From contig NZ_JACHGK010000007.1 of the NCBI RefSeq assembly GCF_014207535.1, forward strand, positions 62,001-126,000: DNA of 64,000 nt. Direction: 5' to 3'. This DNA is from Bacillus benzoevorans (lineage in GTDB: Bacteria > Bacillota > Bacilli > Bacillales > Cytobacillaceae). Every line of letters begins with the position of its first letter. The first letter of the stretch is position 1. The notes beneath the pieces were generated by a model. The model was not told where the DNA came from and made no database searches. It saw only the letters and a list, made by a program, of their open reading frames with translations. A program made the translations under genes and the position numbers. This document shows positions 17,971 to 26,467 of this stretch, in pieces.

Positions 17971-18904
17971 AATTCTCGCATAAATCTTCCAATTCATGAA
18001 TAACTGACTCGGCTTCTTCCCAAGAATAAATGGATGCACCTGCGGCCAGTGGATGTCCCCCACCTTGAAATTTGCGTGCCACACCATTGATCACGGGACC
18101 TTTGGAACGAAGACGGACTCTGATTTGATCCTCTTCTTCAATAAAGAACACCCAGGCAATAATTCCTTGAATATGACCAAGTGAACTAACAAGCACAGAG
18201 GCCTGTGCCGGAACCGCATCATATTTCTTCAACAATTCCTTCGTTAATTTAACATACGCGACTCCATTCTCTCCTATTTCATAAGTCTGCAGAATATAAC
18301 CATTTAGTTTGACAATGTTGGGCTTTAATTCATACATTTTGTCATAAACTTCCGTCCGCGAAAATGAATAATGAATTAATTCACCGGCGTAAGCGAATGT
18401 TCTATTTGTTGTACTTGGGAATAAAAACCGTCCTGTATCCCCGACAATACCGGCATACAAGAGTCTTGCAGCAGCATCTGACATTTTCAATCCCTTATCC
18501 ATGCCATACTTATAAAAGTCATAAATCAATTCACTCGTTGAACTTGAGCTTGTATCCACCCACAGCAAATCCCCATACGGGTCTTCGTTTGGATGGTGGT
18601 CAATTTTAATTAATTTGTCCCCTGTCCGGTATCTGTTATCATCAATGCGGGCTTCATTTGCTGTGTCACAAACGATGACTAATGCACCGTTATACGTCTC
18701 GTCAGGTATGGTATCCAGACGGCGAAGAAATTGCAGCGATTCCTCCTCTTTTCCCACTGTAAAGATTGATTTTTCAGGAAATGACGCCTGTAAAATCTCG
18801 GCAAGTCCCCCTTGAGAACCATAAGCATCGGGATCCGGACGGACATGACGATGAATAATGATCGTATCATATTGTTTAATGGCTGATAATATCTTTTCTT
18901 TCAT
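17957..18904 (-). CDS. nrnA: NanoRNase / pAp phosphatase NrnA (DHH family)
   Basis: Degrades RNA fragments of a few nucleotides and hydrolyses 3'-phosphoadenosine 5'-phosphate, replacing Orn and CysQ in Firmicutes. The 315-residue protein has the DHH phosphoesterase domain at about 1-150 (HVRPDPDAYGSQ near 19-30, DTANEARID, IDHHPNEDP near 100) and the DHHA1 substrate domain at the C-terminus with GGGHPLAAGA near 280. ATG start with GGAGAG upstream. Locus and length match B. subtilis ytqI/nrnA. Confidence 0.93.
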   Translation of the reverse strand: MKEKILSAIKQYDTIIIHRHVRPDPDAYGSQGGLAEILQASFPEKSIFTVGKEEESLQFLRRLDTIPDETYNGALVIVCDTANEARIDDNRYRTGDKLIKIDHHPNEDPYGDLLWVDTSSSSTSELIYDFYKYGMDKGLKMSDAAARLLYAGIVGDTGRFLFPSTTNRTFAYAGELIHYSFSRTEVYDKMYELKPNIVKLNGYILQTYEIGENGVAYVKLTKELLKKYDAVPAQASVLVSSLGHIQGIIAWVFFIEEEDQIRVRLRSKGPVINGVARKFQGGGHPLAAGASIYSWEEAESVIHELEDLCENYARV

Positions 18905-19085
18905 TCAAGCTCTCCTTAATCGTTTCATTATTTTATTCATATCATAAATGATAGAAAATAAAAAGAATGATGCATGGACGTAGCCAATCGCTATGAAAAT
19001 GGGTAAAATAAAGTTATCAGTGTAGACAGTAATGAAATAGGAACGAATACTGTTTGTCATAGAGTATGAATGGGGGAAAGTACAG

Positions 19086-19385
19086 ATGCCAGTTTTTGTC
19101 ATATTAATTGTTTTTTCTTTATCCTTTTACATTTATTTCAAAGCCAAATACTTCCGGACTAAACTCCCTGCAGAAAAGAAGTGGATTTCTGCTAAATCTA
19201 GTATTGCCCTTGGTTCATTTATTGCCATGTTCGGAGTGAATCAGCTATTCTTATTTCACACAACGGTAACCTATATTGTCGCTGGTATATTTATTGTACT
19301 AGGCGCGATAAATATCATGGGCGGTATTAAGGCCTATAAATATTTTCTTCCTCTTGTTAAGAAAGAATTACAGGAAACCATTTAA
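19086..19385 (+). CDS. ytpI: YtpI-like membrane protein
   Basis: A 99-residue protein with three hydrophobic segments (about 2-18, 36-55, 58-78), short basic loops and a lysine-rich C-terminus. It belongs to the YtpI family, of unknown function, at the same place as in B. subtilis, between nrnA and ytoI. ATG start with GGGGGAAAG upstream. It has its own terminator and converges with ytoI. Confidence 0.8.
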   Translation: MPVFVILIVFSLSFYIYFKAKYFRTKLPAEKKWISAKSSIALGSFIAMFGVNQLFLFHTTVTYIVAGIFIVLGAINIMGGIKAYKYFLPLVKKELQETI

Positions 19386-19392
19386 AGATAGC

Positions 19393-19415
19393 AAAAGGGA
19401 CCCGCAGTCCCTTTT
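19393..19415 (+). terminator. ytpI terminator
   Basis: 9-bp arms AAAAGGGAC / GTCCCTTTT with a 5-nt loop, ending in five T, 12 nt after the ytpI stop. Confidence 0.85.
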
Positions 19416-19453
19416 TGGCATTTACACAGCCTTTTTTCATATGAATGCTTCGA

Positions 19454-20773
19454 TTAATGGCGATCCATCAGTTGACACATCATCATGGCTTTTCCAACGA
19501 GTATTCCTTCATTGAAAACCTCAATATCAACTTTACCAAATTTTCTCCCTGCTTCCAGAACCTTTGGATAAATTTCAAGGGTACTGTCAATCTGAACCGG
19601 CTTAAGAAAGTAAATGGTTATATTTTCCACAACCAGATCACCTTTCTTATACCCTCGCAGCACCCGATTGGCTGCTTCAGAAACAACAGTGGTGAAAACA
19701 CCATAGGAAATGGTACCCAGATGGTTTGTCATTTGCGGAGTGACTTCACAGCGATAAACATCTTCTGCTCTAGTTTTTCCTTTCATCAAGACAATCTGAT
19801 TTGTTACAATATCATCCAGTGTTTCTCCCACCTGCGGCTGACGCTGAATCATTTGCAGGGCTTTGAGAACATCCTGACGGCTGATAATTCCCTCGATATG
19901 GTTTGAATCATCAACCACCGGCAGTATCTCAATACTTTCCCAGACCATCATATGGGAAGCTGATGCCACACTTGTCTTGCCGCCAACTGTCATCGGATTT
20001 TTTGTCATAATTTTTTCAATCGGAAGATCATTAGACTGGCCAATAACATCCTTGGCTGTAACCATCCCCTGCACTTTCAAATTATGGTCAATGACCGGAA
20101 ATCGTCCGTGTGTTGTATCTTTATTATGTAAATGCCAATCTGCTACGGTATCTGTTGTCTTTAAATACACCGTATTTTGCAGAGGTGTCAGAATATCCTC
20201 AACTAGGACAATTTCTTTCTTAATTAATTGGTCATAGATGGCGCGGTTAATCATCGTCGCAACCGTAAACGTATCGTAGCTTGTTGAAATGATGGGGATT
20301 TTTAATTCATCAGCCAATTTTCTGACATCATCCTCTGTATCAAAACCTCCTGTTATTAATACAGCTGCTCCCGCTTTTAAAGCAAGCTCGTGAGCCTTTG
20401 AACGGTTCCCGACAATGAGAAGATTTCCCGCTGCGATATAACGCATCATTGCTTCTAATCTCATCGCTCCGATAACAAATTTATTAAGAGTCTTATAAAG
20501 CCCGTCTCTTCCGCCTAAAACCTGTCCATCGACAATGTTAACCACTTCAGCAAAGGTTAGTTTTTCAATGTTTTCTTTTTTCTTTCTTTCAATGCGGATC
20601 GTTCCCACTCGTTCAATCGTACTGACATATCCTTTATTCTCAGCCTCTTTAATTGCACGATACGCGGTTCCTTCACTTACTTCCAGCGCCTTGGCAATCT
20701 GTCTGACTGAGATTTTCTCACCGATTGGCAATTCATCAATATATTGTAAGATCTGTTCATGTTTTGTTGCCAA
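19454..20773 (-). CDS. ytoI: YtoI: HTH, DRTGG, tandem CBS and hotdog domains
   Basis: A protein of about 439 residues, probably a nucleotide-sensing regulator; no function is established. Domains in order: winged helix-turn-helix (about 15-65; VRQIAKALEVSEGTAYRAI), DRTGG domain (about 75-185), two CBS domains (about 190-310; HLHNKDTTHGRFPVIDHN, SIEILPVVDDSNH) and a C-terminal hotdog-fold thioesterase-like domain (about 320-435; TNHLGTISYGVFTTVVSEAA). A TTG at 20773 is preferred because the B. subtilis protein, as I recall it, begins MATKHEQ; a GTG three codons earlier is also open. DRTGG and CBS domains bind nucleotides in other proteins, and the HTH suggests DNA binding. Confidence 0.85.
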   Translation of the reverse strand: MATKHEQILQYIDELPIGEKISVRQIAKALEVSEGTAYRAIKEAENKGYVSTIERVGTIRIERKKKENIEKLTFAEVVNIVDGQVLGGRDGLYKTLNKFVIGAMRLEAMMRYIAAGNLLIVGNRSKAHELALKAGAAVLITGGFDTEDDVRKLADELKIPIISTSYDTFTVATMINRAIYDQLIKKEIVLVEDILTPLQNTVYLKTTDTVADWHLHNKDTTHGRFPVIDHNLKVQGMVTAKDVIGQSNDLPIEKIMTKNPMTVGGKTSVASASHMMVWESIEILPVVDDSNHIEGIISRQDVLKALQMIQRQPQVGETLDDIVTNQIVLMKGKTRAEDVYRCEVTPQMTNHLGTISYGVFTTVVSEAANRVLRGYKKGDLVVENITIYFLKPVQIDSTLEIYPKVLEAGRKFGKVDIEVFNEGILVGKAMMMCQLMDRH

Positions 20774-20862
20774 GAACCTCACCCTTTTTCTTAAATTCGT
20801 AACGATATATTACTATTATACGGTTCTTGGGCTTCTGTTTCAATTTTTTCACGTATTCTGTT

Positions 20863-21108
20863 TTAATTATAATACCGTGATTTTATCCGCTTTCTGGCCC
20901 TATTTCCTTTCAACTGTTGTTTACCTTGTGGTTTTGGTGTATATAACAGTCCGGTTAGATTGCCGGCAATCACGATCAAAGCAAACCCCAGCCAGGCATA
21001 GGCAAAGACACCCTCAGCTCCCGGACTGAACATCGAAATCCGGGGAACCGCATAGTATAAAAGAAGACCGCTTAACAACAGGCACAGTAAATATCGATTT
21101 TTTTTCAT
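20863..21108 (-). CDS. Small hydrophobic membrane protein of unknown function
   Basis: An 81-residue protein with two membrane segments, about 7-22 and 33-55 (GVFAYAWLGFALIVIAGNLTG), and a strongly basic C-terminal tail (KGNRARKRIKSRYYN) likely to face the cytoplasm. The ATG has GAGGTGATTTC upstream, a very good ribosome binding site, so it is a real gene rather than a shadow. It lies between ytoI and ytkL on the same strand. I do not recognise the family. Confidence 0.75.
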   Translation of the reverse strand: MKKNRYLLCLLLSGLLLYYAVPRISMFSPGAEGVFAYAWLGFALIVIAGNLTGLLYTPKPQGKQQLKGNRARKRIKSRYYN

Positions 21109-21238
21109 GAAATCACCTCATTTATCCATATACTCTATTTCTATGCGGACAAGAAGAAAAAAAGTCAAATTATCAAAAAAATGGGTGATGAGGGTTTTGT
21201 AGGCGTTTTATTTTTATAGCTGATTTAACATGAAATGT

Positions 21239-21919
21239 TTATAGTTCAAGTACTTCACCCGGTTTCAGGATACGGCCGTTTTGCTTATCAAGCAGATCAA
21301 TAAACTTCTGCGGATTCTGCTGAATCACTGGGAATGTATTATAGTGCATTGGGACAGTTGTTTTGGCTCCAAGTAATTTGGCCGCATATGCCGCATCCTC
21401 CGGACCCATTGTGTAATTATCACCGATTGGCAGAAAAGCCAGATCAAGCGGATGGCGCTCACCAATTAATTTCATATCGGAAAAAAGAGCCGTATCACCG
21501 GAGTGATAAATCGTTTTTCCCTCCGCCATAAACAAAACCCCCGCCGGCATCCCTAAATAGATAATTTGGTGATCGTCTGTATGCAGACCGGTACCATGGA
21601 AGGCAGGTGTCAGTTTCACCTTGGCAAAATCAAATTGATAAGATCCGCCAATATGCATATTATGGACTTTAAGACCCTGCCACTCTAAATAAATCGCTAA
21701 TTCATCATTGGCAATCACTAAAGCATCATTAGCTTTTGCTAATTGTATCGTATCCCCGAGATGATCACCGTGTCCATGCGTAACAATGATACAATCCGGT
21801 TTTACATCCTCGACTTTTAAGTCAGTGAGGCTGTTTCCTGTTATGAAGGGATCAATGATAATGGTTTTTCCACCCGTTTCTATTTTCACCACTGAATGTC
21901 CATGATAACTTACCTTCAT
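21239..21919 (-). CDS. ytkL: Metal-dependent hydrolase, UPF0173 (YtkL)
   Basis: A metallo-beta-lactamase-fold hydrolase of the UPF0173 family; substrate unknown. The start is the ATG at 21919, which AAAGGAG precedes at 8 nt, in place of a GTG three codons upstream; this gives 226 residues, the usual length. Metal-binding motifs are THGHGDHLGD near residues 50-60, HGTGLHTDDHQ near 115, HSGDTALFSD near 142 and PMHYNTFP near 195. The absence of the tRNase Z and glyoxalase II signatures argues for the UPF0173 group. Confidence 0.85.
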   Translation of the reverse strand: MKVSYHGHSVVKIETGGKTIIIDPFITGNSLTDLKVEDVKPDCIIVTHGHGDHLGDTIQLAKANDALVIANDELAIYLEWQGLKVHNMHIGGSYQFDFAKVKLTPAFHGTGLHTDDHQIIYLGMPAGVLFMAEGKTIYHSGDTALFSDMKLIGERHPLDLAFLPIGDNYTMGPEDAAYAAKLLGAKTTVPMHYNTFPVIQQNPQKFIDLLDKQNGRILKPGEVLEL

Positions 21920-22085
21920 TTTTTCCACTCCTTTAAAAAGCTTTTTCGCTAATACATTCTAGATTGGACAAAAAAGTCCTTTAGACAGCTGCACCAACTT
22001 GTATGCCCTTTTCTCACCTAAATTAAAATAGTACAATGAAAATTAGCTATATTATTTGGATACTCATAGAAAAGAGGGGTAATAA

Positions 22086-23180
22086 ATGAAACAAAGGTTA
22101 ACAAACTATTTGGAATGGATGAAACAAAACGATATCGATGTTTCATTCTTAACCTCTACAGATAATGTTTTTTATTTAAGCGGCTTTTATTGTGAGCCGC
22201 ATGAAAGGCTGTTGGGACTGCTATTGTTTCAAGAGAAAGAACCGCTTCTTGTTTGCCCCGGGATGGAACAGGAAGAGGCTAAAGCTTCCGGCTGGGAATA
22301 TGAAATCATCGCTTACAGTGATATTGACAATCCATGGCAGCTACTTTCGAATGCTGTGCAGAAAAGACTTTCACGGATAACAAAGGCAGCGATTGAAAAA
22401 GAACATATGAATGTCGCGCGCTTTGAAGCCATTTCGGCCATAATGCCAGATGCTGCGTTTTTTTCTGCAGAAGAAAAACTGCGTAAGCTGCGCATGATAA
22501 AGGACAGCGATGAACGAAATAAACTGCTTAAAGCATGTGCATTGGCCGATTACGCCATTGAGGCCGGCTGTGCGGAAATCAAGGAAGGAAAAACTGAATT
22601 AGATATTTTGGCAGCGATTGAATATGAAATGAAAAAGAAGGGCATCGCGAAAATGTCCTTTTCCACAATGGTATTAACAGGTGCAAACGCCGCGTCACCC
22701 CATGGTACACCCGGATTAACGAAAATTAAAAAAGGAGACTTTGTACTTTTTGATTTAGGTGTGGTGGTTGATGGCTACTGCTCAGATATCACGCGGACCA
22801 TTGCCTATGGTGAGATTACAGAGAAACAAAAGGAGATTTATGACACAGTGCTTCGGGCACAGCTTACTGCTATTGAAGCAAGTAAACCGGGCGTATCAGC
22901 AGCAGATGTAGATCGAACGGCAAGGAACATCATCGAAGAAGCCGGTTATGGTGAGTTTTTCCCACACCGTCTTGGTCATGGACTTGGCATCAGCGTGCAT
23001 GAATATCCATCCGTGACTGAAACAAATCCGTTACTATTGGAGCCAGGAATGGTTTATACCATTGAACCGGGAATCTATGTACCAAATGTTGCAGGGGTCC
23101 GCATCGAAGATGATGTGTGCATGACGGAAAATGGTGTAGAAGTATTGACGAAATTTCCGAAAGAATTGATTGGGCTATAG
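22086..23180 (+). CDS. Xaa-Pro dipeptidase (M24B family)
   Basis: Cytosolic metallopeptidase that cleaves dipeptides or peptides ending in Xaa-Pro. The 364-residue protein has an N-terminal creatinase-like domain (about 1-130) and a pita-bread catalytic domain (about 140-355). The five metal ligands are visible: Asp in FDLGVVVDGYCSDITRT (two), His in HRLGHGLGISVHE, Glu in YTIEPGIYVP and Glu in VRIEDDV. ATG start with AGAGGGG upstream. PepQ-like; the exact paralogue name is left open because Bacillaceae carry several M24B enzymes. It ends in a bidirectional terminator shared with ald. Confidence 0.88.
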   Translation: MKQRLTNYLEWMKQNDIDVSFLTSTDNVFYLSGFYCEPHERLLGLLLFQEKEPLLVCPGMEQEEAKASGWEYEIIAYSDIDNPWQLLSNAVQKRLSRITKAAIEKEHMNVARFEAISAIMPDAAFFSAEEKLRKLRMIKDSDERNKLLKACALADYAIEAGCAEIKEGKTELDILAAIEYEMKKKGIAKMSFSTMVLTGANAASPHGTPGLTKIKKGDFVLFDLGVVVDGYCSDITRTIAYGEITEKQKEIYDTVLRAQLTAIEASKPGVSAADVDRTARNIIEEAGYGEFFPHRLGHGLGISVHEYPSVTETNPLLLEPGMVYTIEPGIYVPNVAGVRIEDDVCMTENGVEVLTKFPKELIGL

Positions 23181-23191
23181 TCCTGTAAGCA

Positions 23192-23236
23192 AAACCAGCC
23201 TTATCCCTGAATCGGCGGAATAAGGCTGGTTTTTTG
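23192..23236. terminator. Bidirectional terminator between the dipeptidase gene and ald
   Basis: Perfect 14-bp arms (23192-23205 and 23221-23234), T6 on the plus strand and a matching A-run on the other side, between convergent genes. Confidence 0.88.
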
Positions 23237-23259
23237 TATACAGCGTCAAGCAGGATTTC

Positions 23260-24378
23260 CTATTGCTGCAATGCCGCCACTGGATCATGATAATCTAAAT
23301 CCAAGGCATCTGCGACAGCCCTGTGGGTGACAAAGCCATTTAGGGTATTAATCCCTTTTCGCAGCGCTTCATTTTCGAGACAAGCCTGTTTGAATCCTTT
23401 ATTGGCAATTTGCACGGCATATGGGACGGTTACGTTCGTCAGAGCCATGGTGGATGTTCGGGGAACGGCCCCCGGCATATTCGCAACAGCATAGTGGACA
23501 ACACCATGTTTCACATAGGTTGGGTTGTCATGTGTCGTAATATTATCCGTTGTTTCGAATATTCCGCCTTGATCAATGGCGATATCCACAATGACTGAAC
23601 CGGGACTCATCGTTTTCACCATCTCCTCCGAAACAAGAGTCGGTGCTTTTGCGCCCGCAATTAACACGGCGCCGATCACAAGATCAGCATCCCGCACTGC
23701 CTCAGCTATTGTATACGGATTGGACATAAGAACCTCTGCATTGGTGCCAAACAGGTCATCTAACTGCTGCAGGCGTTCAGGATTCACATCCAATATCGAT
23801 ACTTTCGCTCCGAGTCCGGCCGCTATCTTCGCAGCATTTGTCCCGGCAACCCCGCCGCCAATAATAGCAACCCTTCCTTTTGCCACACCCGGTACCCCCG
23901 CTAAGAGAATCCCCTTTCCTCCATTTACCTTTTCGAGAAATTGCGCCCCTATTTGCGGTGCCATTCTTCCTGCAACTTCACTCATTGGCGATAATAACGG
24001 TAAACTTCCATTTGCAAGCTGTACCGTTTCATAGGCAATGGCAATCACCTTTTTATCCAGCAATGCTTTTGTCAGTTCCGGTTCAGGAGCAAGATGAAGA
24101 TATGTAAATAAAATTAACCCTTCGCGGAAGTATGAATATTCACTAGGGAGCGGTTCCTTTACCTTCATGACCATGTCCTGCGCCCAGGCTTCGCTAGCCG
24201 ACAAAACCAGCTCTGCACCGGCTCCGATATAATCGTCATCCGTGAAGGCCGACCCAAGACCTGCGCCTTTTTCAATCACTACCTGATGCCCTTCTTTGAC
24301 AAGATGCATGACCCCGGCTGGTGTCATCGCCACACGATTTTCATTATTTTTTATTTCCTTTGGTACTCCAATGCGCAT
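23260..24378 (-). CDS. ald: Alanine dehydrogenase
   Basis: Reversible NAD-dependent deamination of L-alanine to pyruvate and ammonia, used for alanine catabolism and in sporulation. The 372-residue protein has the Ald/PNT fold: MRIGVPKEIKNNENRVAMTP at the N-terminus, catalytic Lys in KVKEPLPSEY near 75, catalytic His in YLHLAPEPEL near 96, and a Rossmann motif VAIIGGGVAGTNAAKIA near 170. ATG start with GGTGGG upstream. It diverges from the universal stress gene. Confidence 0.96.
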   Translation of the reverse strand: MRIGVPKEIKNNENRVAMTPAGVMHLVKEGHQVVIEKGAGLGSAFTDDDYIGAGAELVLSASEAWAQDMVMKVKEPLPSEYSYFREGLILFTYLHLAPEPELTKALLDKKVIAIAYETVQLANGSLPLLSPMSEVAGRMAPQIGAQFLEKVNGGKGILLAGVPGVAKGRVAIIGGGVAGTNAAKIAAGLGAKVSILDVNPERLQQLDDLFGTNAEVLMSNPYTIAEAVRDADLVIGAVLIAGAKAPTLVSEEMVKTMSPGSVIVDIAIDQGGIFETTDNITTHDNPTYVKHGVVHYAVANMPGAVPRTSTMALTNVTVPYAVQIANKGFKQACLENEALRKGINTLNGFVTHRAVADALDLDYHDPVAALQQ

Positions 24379-24501
24379 TTGTATCCCACCTAAAAAGGAA
24401 TTTTGTTACTTATCACTATACCACTTCGGAAATGTGAAATGTCAAATAATGAGGATAATCTAAGCCATATTTATCACAAAATAATGAAGACAATTTTAGC
24501 A

Positions 24502-24547
24502 TTTGTCGAAAAATAGTAGTTATTCTCATTTTTATTTATTGTATAAT
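24502..24547 (+). promoter_or_regulatory. Promoter region of the universal stress gene with a 0A-box-like site
   Basis: A TATAAT at 24542-24547 lies 22 bp before the start codon with only a weak -35 (GTTATT or TTATTC). TTTGTCGAA at 24502-24510 is an exact match to the Spo0A box consensus TTTGTCRAA and would sit just upstream of the -35. Function is inferred. Confidence 0.4.
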
Positions 24548-24569
24548 AAAGTAAAAGGAGGGAATTGTT

Positions 24570-25034
24570 ATGGGTCTAACGTATAAAAAAATTCTTGTCG
24601 CTGTAGATGGTTCAAAAGAAGCTGAATGGGCATTTAAAAAAGCTGTACAAGTTGCTAAAAGGAATGATGCTAAACTCTTATTAGCACATATCATTGATAC
24701 ACGTACTTTTGCCACTGTTGAGGCCTATGATCGTACCATTGCTGAAAGAGCTGACAAATTTGCCAGAGAACTCATGGTAAATTATAAAAACGAGGCGCTG
24801 GAAGCAGGGGTAAAAGAAGTAGAGTACGAAGTTGACTATGGCTCTCCTAAAGTAAAAATTCCGAAAGACATTGCTAAAAAGCATGATATTGATTTAATAA
24901 TGTGTGGCGCAACCGGTTTAAATGCTGTTGAACGATTCCTGATCGGAAGCGTGTCTGAGCATATTGCCCGTTACGCAAAATGTGATGTATTGATTGTCCG
25001 TACTGATAAAGAAATCTTTGAAGAAGATGAATAA
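24570..25034 (+). CDS. Universal stress protein, UspA family
   Basis: A 154-residue single-domain Usp with the ATP-binding signature: KKILVAVDGSKEAEWAF at the N-terminus, and MCGATGLNAVERFLIGSVSEHIARYA near 108-133, which contains the G-2x-G-9x-G-(S/T) phosphate-binding pattern. It is therefore probably of the ATP-binding class. Cytosolic; family members help survival under stress and starvation, but a specific role is unknown. The ATG has AAAGGAGGG at ideal spacing. It stands alone between ald and argH. Confidence 0.9.
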   Translation: MGLTYKKILVAVDGSKEAEWAFKKAVQVAKRNDAKLLLAHIIDTRTFATVEAYDRTIAERADKFARELMVNYKNEALEAGVKEVEYEVDYGSPKVKIPKDIAKKHDIDLIMCGATGLNAVERFLIGSVSEHIARYAKCDVLIVRTDKEIFEEDE

Positions 25035-25049
25035 TACTTAATATGTATA

Positions 25050-25084
25050 AAAAACCGGTTGTTCATAAAACAGCCGGTTTTTTA
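25050..25084. terminator. Bidirectional terminator between the usp gene and argH
   Basis: 10-bp arms AAAAAACCGG / CCGGTTTTTT lie between convergent genes, 10 nt from the argH stop. Confidence 0.85.
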
Positions 25085-25093
25085 TTTTATCCA

Positions 25094-26467
25094 TTATTTT
25101 AAACAGTTTTTCGCTTTATCAATGGCAAGTTTAATTTGTTCAAAACCGGTGCCGCCAGCACTGTTACGGCGTGCCACAGCTGTTTCCGGTGCAAGAACTT
25201 CATAAATATCATCTTCAAAAAGACTGCTGGATTCTTTAAATTCTTCCATCGTTAAATCACTCAAATAACAGTTCTTCTGCACACAGTGAAGGACAAGCTT
25301 TCCAACTACTTCATGGGCCTCCCTAAACGGCATCCCTTTGCTTGATAAATAATCGGCAAGTTCGGTAGCATTAGAAAAATCCTGTTTCGTTGCTTTTTCC
25401 ATATTTCCGGTTTGTACCCTCATGGTCCGAATCATACCGGCAAAGATTTTTAAAGAACCTGAAACGGTCTTAACCGTATCAAACATACCTTCTTTATCTT
25501 CCTGCATATCTTTGTTATACGCAAGCGGCAGTCCTTTTAAAACAGTTAACAGACCAAAAAGGTTTCCGTAAACTCTGCCTGTCTTGCCGCGAATAAGTTC
25601 CGCCATATCAGGATTTTTCTTTTGCGGCATAATGCTGCTTCCTGTTGAAAAGCTGTCATCTAGTTCAATAAAACGAAACTCCTGGCTGGACCAGAGAATG
25701 ATTTCCTCGCTGAAGCGGGATAAGTGCATCATCATGATCGAACTTGTCGAAAGAAATTCTAAAATAAAGTCACGGTCGCTGACAGCATCCATGCTATTCT
25801 CATAAATACCGTCAAATCCCATCAATTCCGCACTGTAAGCACGATCAATCGGGAAAGTCGTTCCTGCCAGCGCGCCTGCTCCAAGCGGAGAAATATTGAT
25901 TCTCTTAAGACTTTCAGAAAGACGCTGTTTATCACGTTCAAGCATCCAGAAATAAGCCATTAAGTGATGGGCAAAGGAAATAGGCTGTGCTCTCTGCAAG
26001 TGAGTATATCCAGGCATAATCGTTTCAATATGCTGTTCAGCTTTTTCGAGCAGCGCCTGCTGCAGCTCAACAACTAATTCAATGATATCCTGAACCTGCT
26101 TGCTCAAATACAAATGCATATCAGTAGCAACCTGATCATTACGGCTGCGGCCTGTATGGAGCTTGCCGCCTACAGGTCCAATCATGTCTGTCAGCTTGCT
26201 TTCCAAATTCAAATGAATATCCTCTAAAGCCACAGAGAATTCCAATTCATCATGCGAAGCTTTTTCTTTTAAGGCCTCTAAGCCCTTCTTAATTTGTTCA
26301 GCTTCTTCTTCGGTTAAAATACCTGTTTTGGCCAGCATCGTCACATGGGCGATGCTGCCAGTAATATCTTCCATCACTAATTCCTGGTCAAAAGAAATGG
26401 ATGCTCCAAATTCATCCACCCATTCTTCTGCGGACTTTGTAAATCTTCCGCCCCAAAGCTTTTTCAC
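25094..26467 (-). CDS. argH: Argininosuccinate lyase
   Basis: Splits argininosuccinate into arginine and fumarate, the last step of arginine synthesis. The 457-residue protein belongs to the fumarase/aspartase superfamily; its signature loop GSSIMPQKKNPDMAELIRGK lies near 280-300, with KLHTGRSRNDQVATD near 105 and PGYTHLQRAQPISFAHH near 155. The start is GTG at 26467, overlapping the argG stop as GTGA, so it is translationally coupled to argG. Confidence 0.97.
   Translation of the reverse strand: MKKLWGGRFTKSAEEWVDEFGASISFDQELVMEDITGSIAHVTMLAKTGILTEEEAEQIKKGLEALKEKASHDELEFSVALEDIHLNLESKLTDMIGPVGGKLHTGRSRNDQVATDMHLYLSKQVQDIIELVVELQQALLEKAEQHIETIMPGYTHLQRAQPISFAHHLMAYFWMLERDKQRLSESLKRINISPLGAGALAGTTFPIDRAYSAELMGFDGIYENSMDAVSDRDFILEFLSTSSIMMMHLSRFSEEIILWSSQEFRFIELDDSFSTGSSIMPQKKNPDMAELIRGKTGRVYGNLFGLLTVLKGLPLAYNKDMQEDKEGMFDTVKTVSGSLKIFAGMIRTMRVQTGNMEKATKQDFSNATELADYLSSKGMPFREAHEVVGKLVLHCVQKNCYLSDLTMEEFKESSSLFEDDIYEVLAPETAVARRNSAGGTGFEQIKLAIDKAKNCLK

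Noticed and set aside
19445..19906. 153-codon plus-strand ORF opposite the ytoI 3' end
   Set aside because: Antisense to a conserved domain and with no start signal; ytpI and its terminator end just before it.
23576..24034. 152-codon plus-strand ORF opposite ald
   Set aside because: Antisense shadow of the Rossmann domain of alanine dehydrogenase; no ribosome binding site.
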